DNA from: Pleurostoma richardsiae | Lineage: Eukaryota; Ascomycota; Sordariomycetes; Calosphaeriales; Pleurostomataceae | DNA length: 64,000 nt | Direction of reading: 5' to 3' | NCBI GenBank assembly: GCA_030052745.1 | Contig: JANBVO010000020.1 | Span: 124,001 to 188,000, forward strand | Shown here: piece after piece, positions 10,629 to 21,689 of the stretch | Layout of the letters: every line of letters begins with the position of its first letter | Numbering within the stretch: position 1 is the first letter of the stretch | Notes under the pieces: model-generated | Database searches by the model: none | What the model saw: only the letters and a program-made list of their open reading frames with translations | Told to the model about the DNA's origin: nothing | Made by a program: the position numbers and the translations under genes

Positions 10629-12835
10629 ATGAAGACAGTCTGTGTCCAGTGCCGCATCCGCAAGGTAAAGACAGACAGACGTCCACACTCTGCCGTCTGA
10701 GCCATCCCTTTGACATGCGAGACAGGTCCGCTGCGATGGGGCAAAGCCGTGCTGCTCGACATGCGAGCGTCTTCATCTTGACTGTTCGTTCCACGAGGTC
10801 ACAGAAGGAGTAACAGTTGGCCCTCCGCGTGTCCCGCCAAAGTATCGCGGCACACAGGCATGCGCTCAGTGCCGAGCCATGAAGGTGCGATGCTCCGGAG
10901 AGACCCCGCGATGCTCCAGCTGCCGTCGAAGAGGCCGGCGTTGCTCTTATTCAACTACTCGGAGAGTAAATAGACCGACAACCGAGTCAATAGAGCAGTC
11001 AGGTTCAGATCCGCCAGATACACTCCCGATACCGAGCCCAGAGCCCACTTCGCCTCGCCACCATGATAGCATGCCATCGGACGAGCTAGTCGAACAGTTG
11101 GTGGGCAGCTACTTCAGTCGTCTCCACGCGTTGCCCGCCTACAGCTTTCTACACCAGGAGACGGTGCAGAGGCGGTGCCACGAGAAGACAATTAACTTTG
11201 CGTTAAAGTTGGCCTTATGTGCCATCACAGCCCTCATCCTGGGAATACATGAAAGCAAACGGGACAAGTGGGCATGGACCAGCGAGCATTTCGTCCTTGA
11301 CCGACTAGAGCAGCCTTCCATCTTCCACCTCCAGGCATTGCTGCTTGTCATACGCTACAGAGCAGAGGCCGGGCAGTTCCGGAGGGCTTTCATGCTTGCG
11401 GGCCTTGCGGCCAGATCGGCCGTCGCTCTTCGCCTCAACTACGAGCACCCGGAGCTGGGGCCTCTGGCACAGGAGGTCCGCAGGAGGACGTTCTGGTCCT
11501 TATACCTTCTCGAGGACGTCTTTTGTGTCGGCCTTAAGGAGTTTGAACTCTGCCGGCCTGATATCATCCAGCTTCAGCTGCCCTGTGAGGATGAAAGTTT
11601 CGGACAGGAAAGCAGCCCGAACACTGGCTTCTTACAACCTGGAATGGGGCTGGAACCTGAGACCATCGGCTCGAAAGGCATATACTTAAAGCTAGTCTTC
11701 ACTCGGCGTTCTGTCATGAAGTCTGCCCAACCCTCTCCTTGTCTGCTAGCCATTGTATGCTGACCGAACGCCGAAAGGCTGAGTCGACAGATATACCTTA
11801 AAGAGATCGACCTGGCAGGCTTGTTCTGCGCAATTGACCATCTGCAATCCGATTTGCGTCGAATATCGTCGCAGTTCTCTCCAAACGATCGATACCCACC
11901 CCTAGATTCTGACGAGTTCGATTGGCGGCCCCAGTATGTGATGTTGCAGTTGTCTTACCACCAGTGTCACTGTGACCTGTACCGCATCTTCTTAAGCGGT
12001 TACCCCGAAGCAGCACCACAGGTGAACATAGAGGGAATCAAGCCCAGAGACCTGACTACTATGAGGCACCGGTGCCTCAAGAATGCCGAAGAGATACTTC
12101 GAATCTTGTTTGACTATGATACGCACGCGGAAGGGCAGCAGATTCTAGATTTCGATGTTGCCGTCTGTGCCTATCATGCTGCTCGTCTAGTTCTGTTCGG
12201 GACGTTCAAGGAGAACAGGAATGCCGACTCTCTAATGAATACGGCAATAAGCAAAGCACAGCTCAGCCTCGACATCATCTCGCGACGCTTCACCTTCTCT
12301 GCAGCTGTTGCGCCAATGGTCTGTTCACCTTTTGCCATGACGCTAACTAGCTTGTGCTAACTCGGCTCTTCAGCGGGATGACTTGTCTAGATTGATTCAG
12401 AGCTACGAAAGTCTTGTCCGCTCGTCTAACGGTGACGGGACGGGCGATCTTGTTGATCGAGGGCCGCTACCGGCGCCTGGTGTTTCCAGAGCAGCAGCTA
12501 TCAGACAGCAACTCTCAGTCCACAGCCTTCTTCTGAGGTCAGATTTTGTCGACGACAGTCGTGAAGCTGCTACCGAGCCAGGTAGGAGTGTGGCCAGAGA
12601 GCATCCCCCCGGTTGGGTGGATTCAACGTCTGGTGCCCAAGATCTGCCAAGAGGGGCAGCCTGGCTCTCGACCACACCTTACATCTCAAATAGATCCACC
12701 TTCCCAGATCCCAGTCTCTCCGGTATCTTCGACGGGGTGAACCTCGACTTTAGTATGTGGCCTGGGTTTCCAGGGAGCTACGAGCAACTTGGCACGGCCG
12801 GTAACAGCGACTTTGAGGAACAATACATGTATTAG
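10629..12835 (+). CDS. transcription factor with two consecutive Zn2Cys6 clusters
   Basis: Nuclear DNA-binding regulator. Exon 1 is 10629-10664 and joins 10726 onward (61-nt intron). The N terminus then has two complete zinc clusters in a row: CVQCRIRKVRC plus CCSTCERLHLDC (residues about 5-31), and CAQCRAMKVRC plus CSSCRRRGRRC (about 61-88). A fungal-specific TF middle region follows (RRRTFWSLYLLEDVFCVG). An intron must lie between about 11695 and 11790. The best reading is 11721-11783, which restores a helical stretch but uses an unusual GTCTGC donor. The last intron is 12319-12373 (GTCTGT donor) and the final exon is 12374-12835. This gives about 675 residues. Most fungal members have one cluster, so the double cluster is unusual. 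It lies next to the LysM/chitinase genes and may regulate them. Confidence 0.85.
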
Positions 12836-13244
12836 CAACTTAAAACGATCATAGCAATGTCGTTGGGAGCTACTTCCATCTGATGGTTTGAACTGCAAGA
12901 CAAGAGTGAATGCTGACCAGCGACATTGGTCCCATTTACTAGGACTAGAGGTGGAGGAGGGACGAGCTCGTCAAGAGGCCATCTCCACATCTCGATCTAC
13001 AACTAGGCTGCTGCCAATCAAGATTCAACCCGCCCGACTTCCGAGGGACCCCTGGCTCCGCTTATAGGCTGTCTCTCCAAAGTGCTCTCCAAACACTGAC
13101 TTCTCGCCGAGGTATGGCAGAATCTCTCTCCAATATCTCTCGTTGCTTCATTTGAATCCTTCTTCGCGTCATAAACGCAATAATTATCTCCACCCGCCGG
13201 CCCTCGCTATTCTCATCTCACTCTGTTTCGACGGCCAGTTCAAG
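12836..13244. other. intergenic region
   Basis: This is about 410 bases and presumably the promoter of the sulfatase gene. I see nothing else in it. Confidence 0.35.
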
Positions 13245-14890
13245 ATGGCACAACCGAGTAACGCTCAGAGCAGTCATGATGGACGTCCAAACATCATTTT
13301 CATCATGGCTGATGACCATGCCTCCAAGGCCATCAGCTGCTATGGGGCCGGTATCAACCACACCCCCAACATTGACCGCCTGGCGACCGAGGGCATGAAG
13401 TTCAACCACTGTTATGTGACCAACTCGATCTGCACCCCTTCACGTGCGGCCATTCTGTGTGGAACCTACAACCACGTCAACGGTGTGATGACACTAGATG
13501 ATCATGTAAGTTCTCTGATCCGCAAACTCAATCAGCGAGAGCGACGAAGTACTGGAGGCTGACATACCCCTAGATCAACAAGCACCTACCAAACGTTGCA
13601 AAGCACCTCCGGACTGGAGGGTATCAGACTGCAATGGTAGGAAAGTGGCATATGGGCGAAGCTGAAGAGAACCAACCGACGGGCTTCGATTACTGGTCTA
13701 TCCTCCCGGGCCAGGGCGAGTACTGGGACCCGGAATTTATCGAGCCGGCCGGTACTCATGTCGAGTCCGGATACGTCACCGATATCATTACCGACAAGAG
13801 CCTGGATTGGATCCGCGCACGCGACAAAGCAAGGCCATTCTTCCTGATGTGCCATCACAAGGCCCCTCATCGGTCTTGGGAGTGCGACGATAAGCACAAG
13901 CAACTCTACAAAAACCCCGTCCGTCTGCCGGACACGTTCACGGACGACTACAAGAACCGTGCCAAGGCGGCCAAGATCGCCAAGATGCGCGTAGCCGAGG
14001 ACCTCACCTACCAGGACCTCGGCCTCGTGCAGCCAGACGGCGGCCGCAGGGTCGGCGAGCGCGTCCAGCAGGAGAAGGGCGCCAGCGAGCGCAAGATACC
14101 CGCACCCGCGGTGGATGACGAGCTCCGAGCCCTGAGGCTCATCGACAAGGAGGACGGCACCGCCTTTACCTTCTCATCCCAGGCCGAGCTGGCCGAGTTT
14201 AAGTTCCAGCGGTACATGCAGCGCTACCTGCGGACGATCCAGTCGGTGGACGACAGCGTCGGGCGCCTGCTCGACTACCTCGATCGCGACGAGCCGGAGC
14301 TAGCGCAGAACACCATCGTGATATACACATCCGACCAGGGCTTCTTCCTGGGCGAGCACGGCTGGTTCGACAAGCGCTTCATGTATGAGGAGTCGTTCCA
14401 GATGCCCTTCCTCATCAAGTACCCGAAGGAGATAGCGGCTAGATCTGTGTGCGACGACATCATCTGCAACGTCGACTTCGCGGCCACTTGGCTGGACTAC
14501 GCGCTGCTGCCGACGCCATCTTACATGCAGGGCCGGTCCTTTCGGGCCCTCCTACAGGGCAGCACCCCGCCGGACTGGCCGCAGATCGCGTATCACCGGT
14601 ACTGGATGCACAACGACATCATCCACAACGCGTATGCGCACTACGGTATCCGGGACCAGCGGTATAAGCTTATCTACTGGTACAACGAAGCGCTGGGGGT
14701 CAAGGGAGCGCGGCCCGGTGGCGAGGATGACAAGGAGTGGGAGCTATTCGACTGCGAGAAGGATCCGCTGGAGCTGTTCAACGTGTACCATAATCCGGAG
14801 TATCGGGTTGTGGTGCGAGCCATGACGAAGCTGCTGGAGAAGAAGATGTTGGAGATCGGTGACGAGCCCGTCCATCCCAAGGTTCTCTGA
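13245..14890 (+). CDS. type I sulfatase (formylglycine-dependent), no signal peptide
   Basis: Hydrolyses sulfate esters. Exons 13245-13505 and 13574-14890 (GTAAGT donor, CCTAG acceptor) give 525 residues. The metal-binding start [11 protein letters not shown], the formylglycine motif CTPSR (Cys near residue 63, inside [13 protein letters not shown]), GKWHMG and [19 protein letters not shown] are all present, so the active site looks complete. The C terminus (YKLIYWYN then DPLELFNVY) matches the usual sulfatase C-terminal domain. The first Met before a polar N terminus gives no secretion signal, so it is probably cytosolic, unlike the second sulfatase at 46544. The substrate cannot be told from sequence. 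It lies upstream of a secreted GH3 enzyme on the same strand. Confidence 0.93.
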
Positions 14891-15657
14891 AGCTCCTCAG
14901 GTGCCTTATCTAGAGAATTTGCTTCTATAGATTTGCTCCTATAGACTGGTTAAAATAGGCATTCGCTACTTAGACCGACTAGGTACTGACACACTGTCGG
15001 TCATTTATAAGTTAGACCCCAGCGCTATAGGGCGTGCACTTGTTACTGTGGCGTTCTACCAAACGTAGGTTCACCGTCCCGGCCCATCCTCTTCCTCGCA
15101 AGATCTCAACACCGCTGGCCCTAGCAAATTTAACACCAACACGATGACGGAGAATCACTGGTAAATCGTACATCAGTAAACCAGTCGTCTCTTACGTGTC
15201 CAAAGGAACTCGGCTTCCACATAACCTCCAACTCTGCAAACACATACAGACTCGCACTCTGTCCGCTGGGTTCGGGAGTTGGAGTCCATGGCGTGCTAAC
15301 ACAGCCGATTGCGTGCTCGATTAATGCCGGCTATGTGGAGCGAATAAACAGCGAAGGAGGGCGTTCAGGTTCTAATATCGCAAATCTTCAACGATCCGCA
15401 CGACTGGGTCCCGGATCTCGGGGCTTAGTCCCTGTGATTGGATGGAAAGAAAGAGCAAATAGACTCGAGATATCCCAGAAGCCCCCGGAGCACGGCGTGA
15501 TTACGACTCCCCTGCAGGCTTGGGGTCACGCTTGCTCTTGCGCCATGCGAACCAAAGCTACAAGACGTGGTATACATAAGGCCAGGAGCCAGACGAACAT
15601 GAACAGAGCCGCGGGAGAATAACGGGGCATAAAGGCTGTAGTACTGTGTAAAGGACG
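14891..15657. other. intergenic region
   Basis: This is about 770 bases between sulfatase and GH3 genes. Near 14930-14945 there is a short imperfect direct repeat around CTATAGA. No gene or RNA is supported. Confidence 0.35.
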
Positions 15658-18061
15658 ATGCTATCTCTGCGAGGAGTCGTCTTTTGGGCCGTGACTATCA
15701 CTAGCACGGTGGCAGCAGCGTCATATGGCAGTCCAAAACAACGGGCACAAGCCCTCCTAGACCAGATGACCTTCGAAGAGAAGGTTGGCCAGATGGGTGG
15801 CGTTCGCCGTCTCTTCTCATCGGGAACCACGGTCAATCCGCAATATGAGACTATCCGGGAGACCCAAAATGGCCAGATGGGTACGTGCTGACCAGAGGCG
15901 GTTGCGTAAACAGCAGGCGAGACGGTGACTTACCATGACTGAGACACATCCAGGGTTCGGTCCCATGTTCAACTTCGCGGAGGACATCATGCCCGAGGTC
16001 AATGAGCTACGCCAGGCGCAGATCAACTCGAGCCGGCTGCACATTCCGTTCATTACGCTGACGGATTCCATCAACGGGGTCTACATCTCCGGTGGTACCG
16101 TATTCCCCAGCAATCTGGCCATGTCTTCGTCGTTCAACCTACCTCTGTTTGAGGACGTCGTTGCCGCTATTCGGGAGGAGCAGCTCGCCATTGGCGTCAG
16201 GTGGGTGCTGTCGCCACCGCTAGACGTCGCGAGGGAGCCGAGATATGGCCGCATCGGGGAGCTGTAGGTAAAGCTTCCACACATGTTTTGAAACCGTAAT
16301 CTAACCGGTGCTCAGGTTCGGTGAAGATGGCTATTTGGTCGGTGAGTTCGCACGGGTGTACGTGCAGACAATGGAAGAGAAGGACGAGAGCGGCTACACG
16401 AAGGTGGCTTGCACCATCAAGCACTTCGTGTATGGCGACCCTCGTGGCGGTGTCAACACCGCAAGCCAATACGGGGGCCTGAACCACCTCTTCAACGACC
16501 AGCTGCGGCCGTACATTCACGTGCTGGACGCCGTTGATCCGGCTTCCCTGATGGTGTCGTACGCAACAGTCGATCTAGTACCCATGTCGACAAATGAGTA
16601 CATGCTGCAGGACATCCTCCGCGGAAAACTAGGCTTCAAGGGGCTGATCATGTCGGATGCCTTCTCGATACCCGACCTATATACGCAATCCCTAACCGCC
16701 ACCTCGCTTGACGACGCGGCCTTCCAGGCTCTGAACGCGGGGTTGCAGATGGAGCTGGCACCGGGCAGCCCGGCCGTCTTCCCCACGCTGAACTCCAGTG
16801 GCAACGACAGCCACGTCGCGGAGCTCGTCGACGCTGCGGCACTCAAGATCCTCGAACTGAAGTACGCCTCTGGCGTATTCGAGCAACCCCTTGCAGACCT
16901 GAGCCACATGAACAAGACCTTGAGAGCGGCAGAACATCTCGACCTGGCCCGCCAGATGGCGCGAGAGGGCGTCGTCATGCTTAAGAACGACGGCATCCTC
17001 CCACGTACGCCGGAAAAGGTAGCTGTGATTGGGCCTTTCGGCGACGTCATCAACGCAGGCTCCTATGCCGCTGTCAACTCGTCCGATGCGCGCTGGGGCA
17101 CGTCTCTGTACCGCAGCATAGCGTCCGCGTTCGGGAGCGACAACGTAACGTTCGCCCCGGGGTGCGACTTCATCGACACGGTTGATGACAGCCACATCTC
17201 CGACGCCGTGGCCGCCGCGCAAGAGGCCGGGTTCGCCATCCTCATGCTAGGCAGCCTATCGGTGGCGATGGAGGACCCTCTCTTTGCCAAGCGGACTGAT
17301 ATGGCGAGTTCTTCGCGCATGCCAAGCTTGGGCTTCCAGGCCTGCAGCAGGAGCTGCTCGATGTCGTCCTCAACACTGGTGTGCCGACCGTACTCGTCCT
17401 CACGGGCGGTCAGCCCTTCGTCCTCAGCGAGTCCTCGATGCGCTCCAACGCTATCTTCCATTCCCTTCTTGGGGGCGAGTTCACGGGTGACGCGCTGGTG
17501 GAGCTACTAACAGGTAAAGTGAACCCGAGCGGGAAGCTGACGGTCAGCATGCCGCAGTACTCGGGGGCCATCCCGGCCATGTACGACTACCTGCCATCTG
17601 ATGACCAGGGTGGTTCGGACGGCCGCCTGGGGTATCACTCGACCTGGCAGTTCCCTAACCTCACGCGCCAGGTGCCCATGCCATTCGGGTTCGGGCTGAG
17701 CTACACCACCTTCGACACCTCGACCCCGGTAGCGGAGGTGCAAGCCGACGCTTCCAGGGTCATTCTCAACGTAACGGTGGAGAACACAGGTGGCATCAAG
17801 GGCCAGGAGGTCGTCCAGGTCTATTATCGCCCGGAAACGACGAGGGGATTGGAGTTCCCCGTACAGCGCCTAGTACGTTTTGAGAAGGTCGAGCTCGAGG
17901 TAGGCGAGAGCCGGGATGTGAGCTTCACGATCCCGTACAAGGACCTGGGGCTCTGGGTCAATACTAGATACACGGCCCAGCTTGGCCTGTACCGCTTCTG
18001 GGTCGGTTCAAGCTCAAGAGAGGAGGATCTGAAGATGGTCAACGTCACATTGACGACGTGA
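15658..18061 (+). CDS. secreted GH3 glycosidase with an apparent 2-nt frameshift
   Basis: GH3 enzymes cleave beta-linked sugars. Exons 15658-15880, 15954-16263 and 16316-18061 join in frame; the second splice restores GELFGEDGYL. A signal peptide (MLSLRGVVFWAVTITSTVAA) precedes the barrel, which has KHFVYGDPRGG and the nucleophile region GLIMSDAFSI. The second domain and a fibronectin-like C-terminal domain follow, with FGFGLSYTTF and VENTGGIKGQEVVQVYY. At 17301-17302 the frame changes. Before it, the chain reads FAKRTD; after it, a different frame continues smoothly with GEFFAHAKLG and PGLQQELLDVV. An extra AT in a GATAT context explains the shift, and no splice sites do. It is either a recent pseudogene, a polymorphism or a sequence error; the rest is free of stops. 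Confidence 0.85.
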
Positions 18062-18575
18062 GCTCTATATATTGTGATGGCACCCAAGTCCCAAGTATTT
18101 TGAAAGCCTTGTGAAATTGAAGCTGGGCAAGCCATTGACCGTGTTCATCTTACCGAAGCTTGACTCCCCTTGTAGGCGTGAGTTGTAGGTGACCTAATGC
18201 GTTCATAACATCCAGAACACAGCAGTCTGCTGGCCTCGGCTTTGACGACAATTGCAAAAATACGCAGAGAGGATGGATGATGTTACGGGTCCAAACCCAA
18301 TTCCATTACCCCGTGAGACTTGGCGAGCACTTCGTTACAGAAGCGGGCCATCTGGCAACCAGACCTGCAGCTGGCTGCCACCTGTCAGCACTAAAATCGC
18401 CACAGATCCCTGAAAATCTTATCGCTTATCAAGCAGCGGGGGATTTCTGGAATTTTTGGCGGTCGTCAAAATATCATTTCAGCCCCTCCGCATCACGGCA
18501 ATCCTGGAGCTGGTCTCTCCCATACCTATATTTTCCCGACCATATCGAGCTCTTTCGTCCGCAGACAAGGCCAAG
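18062..18575. other. intergenic region, NMD3 promoter
   Basis: This is about 510 bases. It is expected to hold the GH3 3' end and the NMD3 promoter. A 170-codon frame overlaps the start of NMD3 in another frame and is a shadow. Confidence 0.35.
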
Positions 18576-20269
18576 ATGGCGTCTTCTATGGACCTCGACG
18601 CTCCTGTGTCGTACAACCCCTCAGCAGGCACCGCGGGGACTGGTGCAACGTACGCTACAACCTACCGCCTTCCATGGATGTTGGGTTGCAATGCTAACAT
18701 TTTCGCAGCGTCCTCTGCTACAACTGCGGCGCTCCGATCGACGGCCGGGCCGGTGCCCTCTGTCTCGACTGCATCAAACTTACTGTTGACATCTCACAAG
18801 GAATTCAGAGGGACGGCGTGTTGAACCTATGCCGGGACTGCGACCGGTACCTCCTGCGGGAATCGACGTGGGTGGTGGCGGCGCCGGAGTCCAGAGAGCT
18901 TCTGGCATTGTGTCTCAAGAGGCTGCGGGGTTTACATAAGGTTCGGATTGTCGACGCCAGCTTCATATGGACGGAACCACATTCGCGACGGATCAAGGTC
19001 AAGATCACCATTCAGGGCGAGGGCGGAGGAGAGGGCGTGCTTCTCCAGCAGAGCTTCGAGGTCGTCTTCACCGTGGCATACCAGCAATGCCCGGAGTGCA
19101 TGAAGTCGTTTACGCACCACGTCTGGCGGGCGTGTGTGCAGGTCCGGCAGAAGGTCCTCCACAAGCGGACTTTCCTCTACCTAGAGCAGCTTATTCTCAA
19201 GCATGGCGCTCACCGTGAGACACTGAACATCAAGGAGGCCAAGGATGGTATGTTCTCCCCTTTGTCTCTTTCTAAGCCGGTGCTGACCATTTACCTCGCA
19301 GGTATCGATTTCTTCTTCGCACAACGCAATCAAGCTGAGAAGTTTGTCGACTTCCTGAATTCCGTCGTTCCGATACGGGTGAAGAAGTCGCAAGAGCTCA
19401 TCTCTCAGGACTCCCACACGGCAGTCAAGTCCTACAAGTTCACTTTCTCGGTAGAGTTGATACCCATATGCAAGGATGACCTGGTGGTTCTACCCATCAA
19501 GCTGGCGAAGCAGATAGGGAATATCTCGCCACTCGTCCTCTGCCACCGCATCGGCACCTCCGTCAACCTCCTAGACCCCAACACTCTTCAAACCGCAGAC
19601 GTCAGCGCACCCGTCTACTGGCGGGCACCATTCGTGTCTCTCGCAGATGCGAAGGAGCTTGTCGAGTTCATCGTGCTAGATATCGAACCCATCGGTCCCA
19701 GCAAAGGCAAATGGCTAGTTGCGCAAGTTACAGTAGCCCGGGAATCCGACCTGGGCCTCAATGACAAGACCTACTCCGTCCGGACGCACCTGGGCAACTT
19801 CCTCCGGGCCGGCGACTCCGTCATGGGCTTCATGCTGACGGGCACCAATTTCAACTCGGAGCTCTTCGACGACCTCGAGGCGTCCAACACCTACGGCTCG
19901 CGGATACCCGACGTCGTGCTCGTCAAGAAGCACTGGCCGCGGCGGCGCAAGCACCGCAACCGCAACTGGCGCCTCAAGCGCATGGCCAGGGACGAGGGCG
20001 AGCTGCTGCCCAAGAAGGCGGACCAGGAGCGCATGGACGACGAGTACGAGCTGTTCCTGCGCGATGTCGAGGAGGACGAGGAGCTGCGCGCGGCACTGGC
20101 GCTGTACAAGAACACGAACAAGAAGAAGCAGCGCTCGGCGGCGGCCATGGACGTGGACGAGATGAGCGTTGCCGAGACGGAGGCCACGGAGGATGACGAG
20201 GCGCCGAAGGTGGACATGAACGAGCTGCTGGAGGACTTCGATGAACTCACGGTCCAGGATCAGGAGTAG
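18576..20269 (+). CDS. NMD3: 60S ribosomal subunit nuclear export adapter NMD3
   Basis: NMD3 binds pre-60S ribosomal subunits and recruits the exportin for nuclear export. Exons 18576-18649, 18709-19247 and 19302-20269 give 526 residues, close to the family length. The first splice restores VLCYNCGAPIDGRAGALC, the N-terminal zinc-binding part. Further CxxC pairs are LCRDCDRYLL and QCPECMKSF with a following HHVW. The central part has GIDFFFAQRNQAEKFVDFL, joined across the second intron, and the C-terminal part has LVARVTV-like beta structure and FDDLE. The tail is acidic and basic, with KRMARDEGELLPKKADQERM and a Leu/Asp/Glu-rich end that fits the known C-terminal export signal region. The second intron is a multiple of three, so it can be missed by frame alone. 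Confidence 0.96.
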
Positions 20270-20753
20270 AGTCGTCGCGAGAGTGGTCGGTCTTGGCTTT
20301 GGCTCCGTTGGCGTTGGTCTCTACGGGCATAACTGAAGTATCACTACCATTACAGGACATTTCTTCTGGCGGGAGGATGTTGAAGAGAACGCTTTGGCTC
20401 TGTCTCTGAATCATGATGAGAAGAAACTCTCTTGTTACTTACGGGCTCGCGGCTCGCGGCGCGTTCGTCGTTGCTAATCATCGCTGCAAATCAAACGGTT
20501 GACCAAGGCGACCGTTCTCGTGAAATCTCCGCATCGAATCCCGCCCGGTTCTCGAATCGCCAACTCTAACGTCCATTTCCCGGGTACACCGCCAAACATG
20601 CAGATCCAGTTCATCCAGTCTTCCGAGTCGAGACCGTATATCTGCTGCCAACCCGGCTTGCATCCCCTCAAACCACAGGCTGTCTGTACCCATCACTAAT
20701 TTTCCAGCTCACGCCACATCTTTAGCTCATATGTCTCCGGGTCCACGTTAGAG
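20270..20753. other. intergenic region between convergent genes
   Basis: This is about 480 bases between the 3' ends of NMD3 and the small hypothetical gene on the other strand. It should hold both terminators. No gene is supported. Confidence 0.35.
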
Positions 20754-21143
20754 CTAGGAGGCTTCCTTTTCAACGAGAGTATCGTTGATACCCCAGTCGT
20801 CGAAATTCTCAAGCAGAGTTATGAAAGCCGCCTTCATCCAACTCTCTGGCGCCAGCTTCCAACAGATGAGGCGGGGGTATTGATCGAATAAGTCATCCAC
20901 CATGTCATCGTAGTCAATGACCCCCTCAAGAATCTTATTAAGCAGTGCATCAGCGTCCCTGCCGATAAAGTAGCCATAGAGGTAGGCCTTGGCGGGAATG
21001 TCGTCCGAAATGCCTAACCCGATGAGAGCCTCTTTGGCGGTCATGCATCCCATACGGCTGTCATTGGCGTGGATGCTCGCCCATAACTCTTTAATATCAC
21101 TCATAGTGGGCGTCTGATCGGCAGGCGTGGTTGGCGAGGACAT
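20754..21143 (-). CDS. small acidic hypothetical protein
   Basis: An uninterrupted ATG-started frame of 129 residues. The protein is acidic and looks helical, with KELWASIHANDSRMGCMTAK and VIDYDDMVDDLFDQYPRLIC. No signal peptide, membrane segment or known domain is visible. It is not the shadow of a gene on the other strand, which supports its being real. Function unknown. The neighbour upstream on the same strand is another small hypothetical frame. Confidence 0.5.
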   Translation of the reverse strand: MSSPTTPADQTPTMSDIKELWASIHANDSRMGCMTAKEALIGLGISDDIPAKAYLYGYFIGRDADALLNKILEGVIDYDDMVDDLFDQYPRLICWKLAPESWMKAAFITLLENFDDWGINDTLVEKEAS

Positions 21144-21293
21144 GTTTGCTGAGAGGCAATCCCGATGAAGGATTCGGGATGGTTCCTTTCAAAAGGTTGC
21201 GTTCCTGCCGTGGCGACTTGCTTGTCTAGTTGTGGGAAGGATAACTGCGTATTTGCTATTCTCTTGGGAGAGAAAGAGTGAGACTTTAATGGT

Positions 21294-21659
21294 CTATGTC
21301 TCGTAGGCAGAATCCAGCCAGGAGAGAGAAAATCTTGGAGAAAGTGCGTGATAGAAGAATGAAGATTCCAAAACGCCTGTATTGCAAAGTGTGGTTCCGG
21401 CTGGAAAGAGCCGTGCAGTCAGGTAAGTCCGAAGGTGACCGAGAACACGTTGTTGAGGAGAAGTAGGTGGAGGGTAAAGTTCGTTGAGAAGCCCGTCTCT
21501 GTCCAAGAAAAAAATACCAGCTAGGTAGGTAGTGGGCGTGATCTCGCGGACCTGGTCGTCAGAGATGGGGTATAATATGTGGTCTCCTGGTGACTCTTTA
21601 TTGCTCCAAATGGGGGTAGACAGTTGAAATCGGTGTATTAGACCAATTGTGTGTTCCAT
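21294..21659 (-). CDS. small hypothetical protein
   Basis: An uninterrupted ATG-started frame of 121 residues that ends 150 bases before the next small gene and starts 30 bases after the stop of ESF2 on the same strand. The composition is mixed, with HRFQLSTPIWSNKESPGDHI and TYLAGIFFLDRDGLLNELY. No known domain is seen. The very short gap to ESF2 means it may instead be part of the ESF2 3' UTR. Confidence 0.35.
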   Translation of the reverse strand: MEHTIGLIHRFQLSTPIWSNKESPGDHILYPISDDQVREITPTTYLAGIFFLDRDGLLNELYPPPTSPQQRVLGHLRTYLTARLFPAGTTLCNTGVLESSFFYHALSPRFSLSWLDSAYET

Positions 21660-21689
21660 TCACTCTTCATCTTTCCTGTTTAATAGGCA

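Noticed and set aside
19248-19301. NMD3 as an uninterrupted frame through this segment
   Set aside because: The 54-nt stretch has a GTATGT donor, CTGAC branch site and GCAG acceptor, and removing it restores the conserved KDGIDFFFAQ.
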